Shown here in pieces: positions 8,891-18,301 of a stretch of 64,000 bases of DNA. Source of the DNA: Oceanobacillus timonensis. GTDB taxonomy: Bacteria; Bacillota; Bacilli; Bacillales; Amphibacillaceae. The stretch's first letter is position 1. Each line of letters opens with the position of its first letter. The notes below the pieces were generated by a model that worked only from the letters and a program-made list of their open reading frames with translations, had not been told where the DNA came from and searched no databases. Made by a program: the position numbers and the translations under genes. Where the stretch lies: assembly GCF_900166635.1 (NCBI RefSeq), contig NZ_LT800497.1:3148344-3212343 (forward strand), written 5' to 3'.

Positions 8891-10201
8891 CTAATTCACG
8901 GCCCGAATAGATTCATCAACAATGGTAATCATCTCATCCATTTGTTTTTTATTGATGACAAATGGTGGAGCAAATGCCAACGTATCTTGCCCATCATATA
9001 CGACCGAACGGCAAATTAAACCTCTTTTTAATGCTTCGGCAACGATTTTAGGTCCAATTGGAGCCACATCCGCTGATTTTCTATCGATACTAATGGCACC
9101 TAATAAACCAATCCCTCTAACATCAATCACTTGCTTATTTTGTTCCTGGATCCATTTGAATCCTTTTAACATTTCATCTCCCATTCTATTTACGTTATCA
9201 ATTAAGTTTTCATTTTTTATAGTCTCTAAGTTTTTTAATGCTACTGCAGCAGCTGTTGGATGACCACTGTACGTGTACCCATGCCAAAAGTTCCCCTCTG
9301 CCTTTTCATAAATTTCTTGATGCAGTTTCTCGGAAATAATCATTCCGCCAAGCGGAGCATAGCCACTTGTTACTCCTTTAGCCATTGTAATAATATCCGG
9401 TATAATTCCGAAATTCTCCATCCCGAAATGGGTTCCTGTTCTGCCAAACCCACAAATTACTTCATCAGAAATAAGCAAAATATGATGTTCATCACAGATT
9501 TTACGAACTTCTTCAAAATATCCGTCACTTGGTAAATTGACCCCGCCTGATCCCTGAACTGGTTCGGAGATAAACGCAGCAATGGAATCTGCCCCTTCTT
9601 TTTCAATAAGCTCTGTTAATGATTCGATTGTACTGTCTACATAATAAAAATCAGGAGCAATCGATTCTGTAAATGTATGGAACTCCGGGATTCCAGTAGC
9701 ACTTGTAGAACCCATCGCCACTCCATGATAGGAGTTTTTTCTAGAAATAATTTTTTTCTTTTCAGGATGCCCTTTTATTTTCCAATAATGACGTACTGTT
9801 TTAAAGGCTGTGTCATTTGCTTCCGATCCACCAGAAGTAAAAAACGTTGCGTTTAAGTCACCTGGCGTCCATTTGGCAATCTCGGCTGCAAGCCGAATAG
9901 CCGGCTCGTGGCTCCAGTTGCTGAACGTCGATGTGAACGCCAGTTTTTCTATCTGTGCTTTCGCAGCCTCTCCAAGTTCCTTTCTGCCATGCCCGATGTT
10001 CACATTCCACAGGGATGATAAACTATCCATGAGTGTTCTGCCTTCAATATCTTTTAAATAAATGCCATCGCCTTCCGTAAAAATAAAGGACGGCCCTTCC
10101 TCCTGCAACTGTTTCATGTTAGACGTGGGATGGATAAAATGCTTTTTATCCAGTTCCGTCAATTCTTCTTGTAATGGATTCTTTTTTATCATTTGTTTCA
10201 T
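8891..10201 (-). CDS. class III (omega) aminotransferase, DoeD/Atf-like
   Basis: A 436-residue PLP enzyme of fold type I. The PLP lysine is in MAKGVTSGY near residue 275, preceded by the Asp of ISDEVICGFGRTG near residue 243 that contacts the pyridine nitrogen. GSEAND near residue 120 binds the cofactor phosphate. The family transfers amino groups from omega-amino acids, beta-alanine or 2,4-diaminobutyrate to pyruvate or 2-oxoglutarate. In ectoine loci the DoeD/Atf member converts diaminobutyrate to aspartate semialdehyde, which fits the aldehyde dehydrogenase upstream. The start has AAGGAGG at ideal spacing. The family is certain and the substrate is inferred. Confidence 0.85.
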   Translation of the reverse strand: MKQMIKKNPLQEELTELDKKHFIHPTSNMKQLQEEGPSFIFTEGDGIYLKDIEGRTLMDSLSSLWNVNIGHGRKELGEAAKAQIEKLAFTSTFSNWSHEPAIRLAAEIAKWTPGDLNATFFTSGGSEANDTAFKTVRHYWKIKGHPEKKKIISRKNSYHGVAMGSTSATGIPEFHTFTESIAPDFYYVDSTIESLTELIEKEGADSIAAFISEPVQGSGGVNLPSDGYFEEVRKICDEHHILLISDEVICGFGRTGTHFGMENFGIIPDIITMAKGVTSGYAPLGGMIISEKLHQEIYEKAEGNFWHGYTYSGHPTAAAVALKNLETIKNENLIDNVNRMGDEMLKGFKWIQEQNKQVIDVRGIGLLGAISIDRKSADVAPIGPKIVAEALKRGLICRSVVYDGQDTLAFAPPFVINKKQMDEMITIVDESIRAVN

Positions 10202-10348
10202 TTTAAATTCCTCCTTGGAAACATGTTATTCTTACTCCTCAATCGATATAATAAGCAAAATATTTCTCAAAATAAGCAAGCACGTGTCACTTTAGTCCAG
10301 TTGATAATTGGTTATCCTGCAAATCACATTTTCAGTTCATGCAAACAT

Positions 10349-11785
10349 TCATCCTAATTTAAAATGAACTACTTTGGGTTCTGTCATTTCTTGAATGGTG
10401 TATTTCACCCCTTCACGCCCTAAACCAGATCCTTTCACACCGCCAAAAGGCATGCTATCTATTCGATAATCACTGGTATCATTAACCATGACGCCTCCTA
10501 CTTCCAATTGTTGAATGGCTTGAAAAGCGAGATGAATATCTTTTGTGAAAATGCCTGCTTGCAGCCCATAGTTTACTTGATTGGCTTTTTCAATGGCTTC
10601 CGTCAAATTTTCTACTTCAAAAAGAAGCACTACCGGACCAAAAATCTCTTCTGTTGCCATTTTTGCATCCGCCGCTACATTCATTAATACCGTTGGGGTA
10701 TAAAATGCACCGTTCCTTTTTCCGCCAGTGAGTAAAATGGCATTTTCCTCCAGCTCCTCATGAACCCACTCCTCAACGCGAATCGCTTCTCTTTCTGAAA
10801 TCAATGGTCCCATATCTGTCGTTTCATCTTTTTTATTACCTGTTTTATATTTCTTAGTCTCCTTCACAAATTTGCGAACAAATTCATCGAATACAGAAGT
10901 TTCAATAAATATACGTTGAACTCCGATGCAATTTTGACCAACTGCTCCAAAAGCCCCCGCCACGCAGCTGCTTACTGCATCATCTATATGGGCATCTTGC
11001 AAAACAATGGCGGGGGAATTAGATCCTAATTCCATACTCAATTTTTTCAGCCCAGCTTTTTTAGCAATTTTCTCTCCCGTTTCCACTCCGCCAGTAAAAG
11101 ACACCATGCGAATAGAAGGATGAGTCACGAGGATATCGCCGATTTCACTGCCACTGCCCGTTACAACAGAAAGTACTTTCTCCGGTAAACCAGCAGCTTC
11201 AAATGCTTCAGCCAATAAAAGCCCGCTTAATGGTGTCAGCGATGCAGGTTTTACGATGATTGCATTCCCGGACGCAATCGCAGGTCCCACTTTATGAGCC
11301 ACTAAATTAAGTGGATCATTAAATGGCGTAATAGCAGCAACTATGCCAATGGGAAAACGATAATAATAGCCAACGCGGTTCTCATGGCCGGGCATTTGGT
11401 CAAATGAAATCGTTTCTCCAATAATTCTTCTAGCTTCTTCTGCTGACAGTCTGAGGGTATTGATACACCGAACAACTTCCCCTCTTGCTTCCGTGATGGT
11501 TTTACTTCCTTCCCTCGCAATTGTTTCCGCAAACATAGCCTGATGTTCTTCCACATAGTCTGCCGCTTTGTTAATAATGGATATGCGTTCGTGGACAGGC
11601 ATATTTTCAGCAATTTTTGCACCTTCTTCTGCTGCTTCAATGGCTATCAATATATCCGCTTCAGAAGCTTTTGGTACGGTAGTAATGACTGCATTATCCT
11701 GTGGATCATACACATGGATTACTTCATCCTTTTCTACCCACCTTCCTCCAAGAAACATCTTTTTTCTTTTTTCGGTTAGCATCAT
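10349..11785 (-). CDS. NAD(P)-dependent aldehyde dehydrogenase, DoeC/Ssd-like
   Basis: A 478-residue aldehyde dehydrogenase that oxidises an aldehyde to its acid with NAD(P)+. The catalytic cysteine is in GQNCIGVQR near residue 283 and the general base glutamate in MELGSNSP near residue 249. The coenzyme-binding segment FTGGVETGEKIA lies near 228. The gene directly follows the M20 gene: the GTG at 11797 would overlap it by eight bases, but the ATG at 11785 has AAAGGTG at better spacing and was chosen. The likely substrate in this setting is aspartate semialdehyde made by the aminotransferase, an inference from DoeC. Succinate-semialdehyde dehydrogenase is the main alternative. Confidence 0.85.
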   Translation of the reverse strand: MMLTEKRKKMFLGGRWVEKDEVIHVYDPQDNAVITTVPKASEADILIAIEAAEEGAKIAENMPVHERISIINKAADYVEEHQAMFAETIAREGSKTITEARGEVVRCINTLRLSAEEARRIIGETISFDQMPGHENRVGYYYRFPIGIVAAITPFNDPLNLVAHKVGPAIASGNAIIVKPASLTPLSGLLLAEAFEAAGLPEKVLSVVTGSGSEIGDILVTHPSIRMVSFTGGVETGEKIAKKAGLKKLSMELGSNSPAIVLQDAHIDDAVSSCVAGAFGAVGQNCIGVQRIFIETSVFDEFVRKFVKETKKYKTGNKKDETTDMGPLISEREAIRVEEWVHEELEENAILLTGGKRNGAFYTPTVLMNVAADAKMATEEIFGPVVLLFEVENLTEAIEKANQVNYGLQAGIFTKDIHLAFQAIQQLEVGGVMVNDTSDYRIDSMPFGGVKGSGLGREGVKYTIQEMTEPKVVHFKLG

Positions 11786-11789
11786 GTTC

Positions 11790-13013
11790 TCACGCACCTT
11801 TCTCTATAGAATGTCTTTTTAAAGGTTGATGTAATTCTTCATGATTGAAGAACTTATTAACCGTTGCCACCAAAATATCTGTGCCAAGCGGCAAACATCT
11901 TTCATCCAAATCAAAAATGGGTGTATGCAAATCCCGATGCAAACCATCCGCTAAGGAACAGCCGAGAAAAAACATTGCCCCCGGTATTTGTTCCGTCATA
12001 TAACCAAAGTCTTCTCCGCCCATTCCAAATGGGCCCCAATGAATCTGCATATTTGGATATAGTTTACGAATGGCCCCTTCAATCAGCGTATTGATTTCTA
12101 TATGATTATTTAAAGCCGGCTCTCCCTCTTTTAATTCAAATTCAAAAGAGCCGCCGAATGTTTCCACTACCCTGAAAATATTTTTTACTTCTGTCGCCAG
12201 TTTTTCCCTTGTTTCTGGTGCATAAGATCGCAACGTACCTTCTATATGAACTTCAGAAGGAATGACATTGCTGACGCTGCCAGCCTCTATTTTCCCAATA
12301 CTTGCGGCAACAACATCCAGAGGAGAAATCCTTCTTCCTACCGTTCCATAAAATGATTGTAAAACAAAACCAAGCATCCATAATGGATCCTTAGCCAAAT
12401 GCGGATAACCGCCATGCCCTCCTGTTCCTCGGATTGTCGCTTCAAAGACATCTACATTTGCCATGCTAAAACCATTATTCATTTGAACGGTGCCAACAGG
12501 ATGCCACGGGCAAACATGAAGCGCAATAATTGCATCCACATCTTGGATCGCCCCGGCTTGAATCATATAAGGCGCACCGGAAAGTCCATGTTTGTCTGTA
12601 CTCTCCTCCGCAGGCTGAAAGATAAATTTCACCGTGCCGGTTAATTGCCCTTCCCGGAATTGTTCCGCTAATATATGAACAGCACCTAAGAGCATTGCTG
12701 TATGGGCATCGTGTCCACATGCATGCATGACGCCATCGTGCTTAGACACAAAGGAATGATGGTTCTTCTCTTGAATTGGCAATGCATCCATATCCGCTCT
12801 GAGCGCAATCGTCGGCCCCTCTCCTGTCGTTAATGTTGCTACAACACCGTTACCTCCTATTTTTCTTTCCACCAAAACATTTTCTATCTTGAATAGTTCT
12901 GCAGCAACAAACTGTGCTGTCTCCGTTTCTTCAAAGCTCAATTCCGGATGTTCGTGTAAGTGTCTACGCCATAAGATTAACTTTTCAAACAAAGATGCAG
13001 CTTTTATGTCCAT
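11790..13013 (-). CDS. M20 family metallo-amidohydrolase (N-acyl amino acid deacylase type)
   Basis: A 407-residue zinc or manganese amidohydrolase of the M20D group (hippurate hydrolase, N-acetyldiaminopimelate deacetylase, IAA-amino acid hydrolase). Metal-ligand motifs are MHACGHDAHTAM near residue 100 and FQPAEE near residue 137, with ALHVCPWHPVG near 166 and GGHGGYPH in the lid domain near 197. The start follows GGGGGA at good spacing. It is the first gene of the operon and nearly overlaps the aldehyde dehydrogenase. Ectoine loci need a deacetylase for N-acetyl-diaminobutyrate, normally the unrelated DoeB/EutE. This gene is the only deacylase here and may fill that role, which is inference. 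Confidence 0.85.
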   Translation of the reverse strand: MDIKAASLFEKLILWRRHLHEHPELSFEETETAQFVAAELFKIENVLVERKIGGNGVVATLTTGEGPTIALRADMDALPIQEKNHHSFVSKHDGVMHACGHDAHTAMLLGAVHILAEQFREGQLTGTVKFIFQPAEESTDKHGLSGAPYMIQAGAIQDVDAIIALHVCPWHPVGTVQMNNGFSMANVDVFEATIRGTGGHGGYPHLAKDPLWMLGFVLQSFYGTVGRRISPLDVVAASIGKIEAGSVSNVIPSEVHIEGTLRSYAPETREKLATEVKNIFRVVETFGGSFEFELKEGEPALNNHIEINTLIEGAIRKLYPNMQIHWGPFGMGGEDFGYMTEQIPGAMFFLGCSLADGLHRDLHTPIFDLDERCLPLGTDILVATVNKFFNHEELHQPLKRHSIEKGA

Positions 13014-13047
13014 AGCACATCCCCCTTTTTCTCTAAAGACGCTTTAT

Positions 13048-13307
13048 TTGTATGAAATGCAGATTTGACACATTTCCTGCAATTCCATCGTATTTCCTGA
13101 ACATTTCTAATTTCATTGAAAGCGCAAACATTTTTATTCATTATGAAAGTGGCTTTTTATTTTCTTTTCAGAAACCGCATATCTTTATTTCCTCCATTAA
13201 TAATCATAAAAACTAACTTTCATCTCATTATACGATTTCCTCTGCAAAAGAAACAATTGCGATATTGTATGAACTTTTCCGTAATCTTTCTATACAAATT
13301 GTATGAA
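13048..13307 (-). promoter_or_regulatory. promoter and repeated TTGTATGAA motifs upstream of the catabolic operon
   Basis: The 392-base gap between the M20 gene and the regulator holds no gene. A minus-strand promoter TTGTTT-18-TATAAT lies at 13227-13256. The motif TTGTATGAA occurs three times on the plus strand: 13265-13273, 13299-13307 and 13048-13056. The first two share ATTGTATGAA, are 34 bases apart (about three helical turns) and lie just upstream of the -35. The 13298 copy is part of a palindrome, ATACAA-A-TTGTAT (13292-13304). These are candidate binding sites for the PucR-type regulator. The promoter is well supported and the operator is a proposal. Confidence 0.5.
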
Positions 13308-13405
13308 TCCTTATTTTTTACATCATTTTTGAACCTCGTCTATTGTTTCCCTTCCCTTCATTTCCTTCACCATTTGGCACTTGCAGCGCATACAAAAAAC
13401 CTCAG

Positions 13406-15097
13406 CTATTCACCAAGGTTTTGTAAAGAATTTCTTTCTCTATCTTTTTTTAAGGTGCCAGTCAACCATACTTTGATACTGATTTTCAATAAAAAAACAT
13501 CATCCGGATTATCCAGAGACAAATTGGTCAGGCTTTCAATTTTTCGTAATCGATACAGTAAAGACTGACGGTGTAAATTCAGGACTCGGGAAGCTTGGCT
13601 CACATTCCCATTTTGATTGTCATACGCTATAAACGTATCGATTAAGTTCATCTCTCTTTTTTCTTGATATTCTATCAGCGGCGCTATGGTCGATAATGTA
13701 ATATCCTTTACTTCAGCATTGTTGGCAAGATGCAATAATAAACGGTTCAGCTGTGTATCTTCAAAATTAATTCTCTCGCCCGGACTGTTTAGCTTTAAAC
13801 CGATATCTAATGCAGAATGCGCTTTTTTATAGCTTTGATAAAATTCCATCCTTCCATCTTTGTGCATGCCGATTCCCCAAGTAAAAAGCATCCCGGATAT
13901 TAACATATTCAATCGTTTATCTACTACATTTAAAAATTGATGAACGGTGCTCTGTGTATCACCTTGCGCTTCCAAGAAAATAATAAGCTGATCATTGTCA
14001 AAAGTAAACGCAACTTGTTTATTGACAATCGATGCAGCATATCTAACTTCCTCTTCAATATAATAAATAATACTTTTAAAACCAAAGTCTGTTCCATTAA
14101 ATTGCTCTCTTGTTAAGTCACCCAAATTTTCTGAATAACCAACCATACATATATAGGGAACATGTAAATTGTACCCAAATAATGTCGCGCGTGATTGAAC
14201 ATTTTTATCCAAACTTTTGTCCGGGGTTTTAGCTAACCCCCAAATAAACTCATTGCGCAATCGAATCTCTGTCCTGACAATAGCATCTTCCCGGGAAATC
14301 CATAAAGCTACAGCTGCCGAAAGACTTTCCAGCACTTGTAACATATGATGATTCAGAAACGTATGATCTTCTACGAGAATAATAAAATAACCGTCCACTA
14401 AATCATCCGATTGAGCCGCAATGTCTTTCTTCAGTAAATAACCATCTTTATAAGGCATTTTTTGAACTTGACGGTAGACAGATTCATCGATGTCCATTTC
14501 TTCTTTCACTTCGAAATCATTCCATAATTGAATGATTTCTTCTGGATTTTCTTTAGAAGATTTCAGGCGTCCTTTTCTATCTGCAAAAATAATAACACAA
14601 TGCAATTCACGTTCCACATACAGGAGAATATCCTTTAAGTCTTTACCTTGAATCACAAAATCAATCAACATCTTTTGAATGTGTATGGCATTTTGAGAAA
14701 ACTGCTCCTGCCTCAAATTGATTTCTTTCATGGTTTCCCTTTGAATATCAGCAAACCTTAATTCCCAGGGCAATTCAATTAAAATAAATTCATTTTCTTC
14801 TGCAAAACGGATGATTTCTGCTGGTATATCAAAAATGTATCGACCAATAGCTATTGCTAATGCCGATGCACCTGATTCATATACATCTTTAACAAATTGG
14901 AAAAGTAATGTAGGATCCCCTGCACAGCCCATACCAGTTGTTAGAACAAACTCCTGTTTCCGGACAAAATTTTCTACGGGGCTTTCGATGACAGCCGTCC
15001 AGTCAACTTGTCTTTTGTCTAAAAACGCCTTACCAGCTTTTATGTTAGCAATATTAAAAATGTGGAGATTCACTATTTCTTTCACTGTACAAGCCAT
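13406..15097 (-). CDS. PucR family transcriptional regulator
   Basis: A 563-residue regulator with an N-terminal PucR sensory domain (about 1-125), a central GGDEF-like domain and a C-terminal PucR helix-turn-helix near residues 485-545, visible as NGNVSQASRVLNLHRQSLLY. Family members are usually activators that sense a catabolic substrate; PucR of B. subtilis controls purine degradation. It precedes the catabolic operon on the same strand, separated by the 392-base promoter region, so it is the obvious local regulator. Known ectoine loci use EnuR (MocR type) or DoeX (Lrp type), so a PucR-type regulator here would be a different solution. A weak hairpin at 13399-13423 may end the gene. Confidence 0.85.
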   Translation of the reverse strand: MACTVKEIVNLHIFNIANIKAGKAFLDKRQVDWTAVIESPVENFVRKQEFVLTTGMGCAGDPTLLFQFVKDVYESGASALAIAIGRYIFDIPAEIIRFAEENEFILIELPWELRFADIQRETMKEINLRQEQFSQNAIHIQKMLIDFVIQGKDLKDILLYVERELHCVIIFADRKGRLKSSKENPEEIIQLWNDFEVKEEMDIDESVYRQVQKMPYKDGYLLKKDIAAQSDDLVDGYFIILVEDHTFLNHHMLQVLESLSAAVALWISREDAIVRTEIRLRNEFIWGLAKTPDKSLDKNVQSRATLFGYNLHVPYICMVGYSENLGDLTREQFNGTDFGFKSIIYYIEEEVRYAASIVNKQVAFTFDNDQLIIFLEAQGDTQSTVHQFLNVVDKRLNMLISGMLFTWGIGMHKDGRMEFYQSYKKAHSALDIGLKLNSPGERINFEDTQLNRLLLHLANNAEVKDITLSTIAPLIEYQEKREMNLIDTFIAYDNQNGNVSQASRVLNLHRQSLLYRLRKIESLTNLSLDNPDDVFLLKISIKVWLTGTLKKDRERNSLQNLGE

Positions 15098-15302
15098 TTT
15101 TCCCCCTCCATTTCATTCTTGATATACAGCAACAACGTGATTTCATCTGTTATACTATCCATATTTTATCATGTAGTGAATAATGAATACTAGCTATATT
15201 TAGTTTGGAGTTAATGACACATGAACACGAGGAACCCAATTATAATACGGTTCTTTCTGTAAAGAGCTTCCTGCTGCACTTGCCCCGTGAAAATCGTTAA
15301 AA

Positions 15303-15336
15303 CAAAAAAATCCCAGTGCTAAATGAGCACTAGGAT
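15303..15336 (-). terminator. terminator of the carbamoylase-type gene
   Basis: An 11-bp stem with one mismatch (15310-15320 against 15326-15336) is followed on the minus strand by seven T residues. It overlaps the stop codon region of the hydrolase. Confidence 0.8.
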
Positions 15337-16559
15337 TCCTCTGTTAGTTTTAATGCCGTTTCATATAATACATCGATACCAGCAGCAAGTTCATGTATTG
15401 CTGTCCATTCTTCCGGACAATGACTGAGCCCGTCTTTACTAGGAACAAAAATTAAGCCGACATCCGTGATGTCAGAAAGAACCATCGCATCATGGCCTGC
15501 TCCGCTGTGCATATTGGTGTACGAAGTTCCAAGCTGTTCAGCAGATGTTTTCAGCAGCGACCGAATATCCTGATCCAGCTCCTTAGGCTGCATGTACAAG
15601 GATTGTTCTACGGTAGCCTGCACCCCATCCGATTCATAAGCACGAATGACATCTTTTACTTTTTGTACGACATTTTTGATATGTGTTTCTTTACTGGAAC
15701 GAATATCAACAGAGAAAACAACTTTATCCGGAATAACATTCGCTCCATTCGGAAATACCTGATGTCTTCCTACTGTTGTCACCGTTCCTTCGCCTTCTTC
15801 TATGGCAATCTGCGGAAGTTTTCCGATGATATTCGCAGCTGCCACTAAAGCATCCGAGCGCCGGTCCATCGGAGTTGTACCAGCATGTCCTGCTTTCCCG
15901 CTAATCGTTACTTCCAGCTGTGTCAGCCCGACAATCGATTCGACAACGCCAACAGAAAGTTGCTCCTCTTCTAAGATAGGACCCTGTTCAATATGCATTT
16001 CTAAAAATGCTTTGATGGTTTCCGGATCCCGTTTCACTTCTAAGGAAGGATCTAAACCAATTTGTTTCATCGCTTCCGGAACCGAAATACCGTCCTTATC
16101 TTTCAACTGCTCGAGATCCTCCTTGTGAAGATAGCCGACAATTCCTCTGGAACCCATCAAACCGCCGCCAAATCTGGAACCTTCCTCCTCAATCATCGCA
16201 ATAATCTCTAATGGATAAGCAGGTTTCACTTTGTTTTCCTGAAATAAGGCAGCAATTTCTAAACCGGCTATCACACCGGCTGGTCCATCATAATCTCCAC
16301 CATGCGGAACACTATCAAAATGGGAACCTACAATCACACTCGGTGCCCCTTTTTTCTCACCTTCCAATTTTCCAAAAATATTACCGAGACCATCCTCCCG
16401 TACTTCTAATCCATAAGCTTTCATCTGGGATTTGATATAATTACGGGCTTGTAAATCTTCTTTGCTGTAAGTTAACCGGGTTGTCCCCTCATTCGGTGTC
16501 GCGGTATATTCACTTAACGTTTTAATATGTTTTTCAATTCTTTCCTGATTCGATTTCAT
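15330..16559 (-). CDS. M20 family N-carbamoyl-L-amino-acid hydrolase or allantoate amidohydrolase
   Basis: A 409-residue binuclear metal amidohydrolase of the HyuC/AllC group, which removes carbamoyl groups from ureido compounds. Metal-binding motifs are GSHFDSVPHGGDYDG near residue 80, EEEGSRFGGG near 118 and EMHIEQGP near 190. The dimerisation-domain motif GHAGTTPMDRRSDAL lies near residue 225, and MHSGAGHDA near 365 supplies the last histidine. The start at 16559 has GGGGAGG upstream; longer readings to 16622 lack a site. It forms a two-gene unit with the membrane protein upstream (19-base gap). The exact substrate (allantoate, N-carbamoyl amino acid or beta-ureidopropionate) is not determinable. 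Confidence 0.85.
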   Translation of the reverse strand: MKSNQERIEKHIKTLSEYTATPNEGTTRLTYSKEDLQARNYIKSQMKAYGLEVREDGLGNIFGKLEGEKKGAPSVIVGSHFDSVPHGGDYDGPAGVIAGLEIAALFQENKVKPAYPLEIIAMIEEEGSRFGGGLMGSRGIVGYLHKEDLEQLKDKDGISVPEAMKQIGLDPSLEVKRDPETIKAFLEMHIEQGPILEEEQLSVGVVESIVGLTQLEVTISGKAGHAGTTPMDRRSDALVAAANIIGKLPQIAIEEGEGTVTTVGRHQVFPNGANVIPDKVVFSVDIRSSKETHIKNVVQKVKDVIRAYESDGVQATVEQSLYMQPKELDQDIRSLLKTSAEQLGTSYTNMHSGAGHDAMVLSDITDVGLIFVPSKDGLSHCPEEWTAIHELAAGIDVLYETALKLTEES

Positions 16560-16578
16560 CCTGTCATGCCTCCCCTTT

Positions 16579-17766
16579 TTATAATAAGTTAACGAATAGT
16601 CCTGCCAATACGACCGATACAATCGTGACGGTCACAAACCCTCCGACCAGCATCGGCGGTAGCATATGACTCGTTAATACTTCTCTTTCCTCTGGATCCT
16701 TTGTTAAGGAGTTGATTACCTCATTGGTAATTACATAGTCTGCCGGGAAACCGTAAAAAGCAGTTAATGAAATCGCATATGCCATTGTTTTGCTGACTTT
16801 GAACAGCTTTCCAACAATAAATGAGAAAATATACATCCCGATAACAGCCAACAGAATACTCCCTATTAATAAGTATACAATATCAAGCATCATCGTTGGT
16901 GTTGCATTTCGCAATCCATCTAGAATATATAGCATTAACCCTAACATCGCAAAGCCAAAACCATTTGCTTTTTGCAGTGCCTGTTTTTCCAAAAATCCGA
17001 CGCTTCTGCCAATAACACCGAACACGAGACAAAGCACCATCGGACTGACAGATACGATTGGTTCGAGCCAGGCAGAAACCTGGTAAGCAAGAAAACCCGC
17101 TACTGCCAATCGGAAAAAGATGAAATAACTGGTGTTATATTGTTCTGGAAGGTTTCTAAATAATTTCGCACCCTCATCTTCTTTCATTGTTGTTTGGGCT
17201 GGTGTTTCTGCTGCTTTTAATTCGCCGCTGCGCATTTTACCCAATAGCTGTTTCCCTTCTTTTTTCAACATGATGGAAGTTAACGGATAACCAGCAAAAC
17301 CTTGCATCACATAAATCACAATTGCAAAAACAGATAAGCTGGCAAGCCCTGCGTCTGCCGCACCTTCTGACATTATCAAAGAAGATACCAACCCACCCAC
17401 TAATGGAGGAATAGCAACAACCATTGATTGAAAACCAAAAATCAACGTACCAAAGCTAAGCAAAAAGACCACTACGCCTAAAATACCGCCAATAGCAATT
17501 AATATGGTACGCCATTGCTGCTTCAACTCCTGTAAAGATAAGAGTGTGCCCATATTGACAATTAATAAGTACATAAGTGCCGTAGCAACGACAGGAGGAA
17601 TTCCTGCAATTTCAACAATATCTTGCGGGAAAAAAGTCCAATATCCCGCTAAAAATAGTACTGCACAGACAAAAATCGAGGGCACCCAAGCTTTTGTTTT
17701 CGCAGCAACGACATCTCCAATATATAAAATTAATACAATAAGAACTAATGCAAGCATCTGCGCCAT
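16579..17766 (-). CDS. polytopic membrane protein, probable transporter
   Basis: A 395-residue protein with about eleven hydrophobic segments and a central hydrophilic loop around residues 175-205. A glycine-rich re-entrant-like segment PPLVGGLVSSLIMSEGAADA near residue 120 recalls Na+-coupled symporters of the GltS or DUF819 type, but I do not recognise a named family with confidence. The start at 17766 follows AAAGGA at nine bases; the ATG six bases earlier is too close. Since it is cotranscribed with the ureido-amidohydrolase, it may import that enzyme's substrate, which is inference. Confidence 0.65.
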   Translation of the reverse strand: MAQMLALVLIVLILYIGDVVAAKTKAWVPSIFVCAVLFLAGYWTFFPQDIVEIAGIPPVVATALMYLLIVNMGTLLSLQELKQQWRTILIAIGGILGVVVFLLSFGTLIFGFQSMVVAIPPLVGGLVSSLIMSEGAADAGLASLSVFAIVIYVMQGFAGYPLTSIMLKKEGKQLLGKMRSGELKAAETPAQTTMKEDEGAKLFRNLPEQYNTSYFIFFRLAVAGFLAYQVSAWLEPIVSVSPMVLCLVFGVIGRSVGFLEKQALQKANGFGFAMLGLMLYILDGLRNATPTMMLDIVYLLIGSILLAVIGMYIFSFIVGKLFKVSKTMAYAISLTAFYGFPADYVITNEVINSLTKDPEEREVLTSHMLPPMLVGGFVTVTIVSVVLAGLFVNLL

Positions 17767-18158
17767 GTTCATTCATCCTTTCTTAATAAAGTTGTGTTAT
17801 TCCTGATGTCAGCAAGCTAAAAGGTAATGAACATTCTTACCATTAAAGACAATCAAAACCAGATGAAATAATCAAAAATTTCTGCAGATATGATATTTGT
17901 TATTTATTTTTTATTCCCGCATTTTTCAGATTATTTATTGTTGCTTACTTGGAACGGTGGTTATCCATAAAATATCAATTTTTTTAATATATTCATTACA
18001 ATTTTGAAAAAAATTCATGCTCGCAGTAAAAAAAGATAATCATTTAGCTATAGCACAGACTTCGTTTCAAAACATGTAATGAATAAGTCATTGTCGAATC
18101 ATGAGCTTGTTTGCTACGGGTATACAAAAATAAATATATTATTTTGGAGATAATCGAC

Positions 18159-18269
18159 ATGTTATCACCAAACAGACAGCGCGTCAATATAATTTTAACT
18201 CGCTCCCTGCTTGATATGGCGCACTTTTATCATCATGTCGTCTATCAAAAACGACTGCACTGCGTATGA
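18159..18269 (+). CDS. possible small protein of 36 residues
   Basis: An ATG preceded by TTGGAGAT at a spacing of about eight bases opens a 36-codon frame (MLSPNRQRVN start, KRLHCV end). It is followed 33 bases later by a strong bidirectional terminator. No larger gene occupies 17767-19189. There is no convincing sigma-A promoter, and no recognised domain or membrane segment. It could be a real small protein, a leader peptide without a gene, or chance. Confidence 0.3.
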   Translation: MLSPNRQRVNIILTRSLLDMAHFYHHVVYQKRLHCV

Positions 18270-18301
18270 TATCGCTTTCCATATATTAGTGAAAGATGAA
18301 T

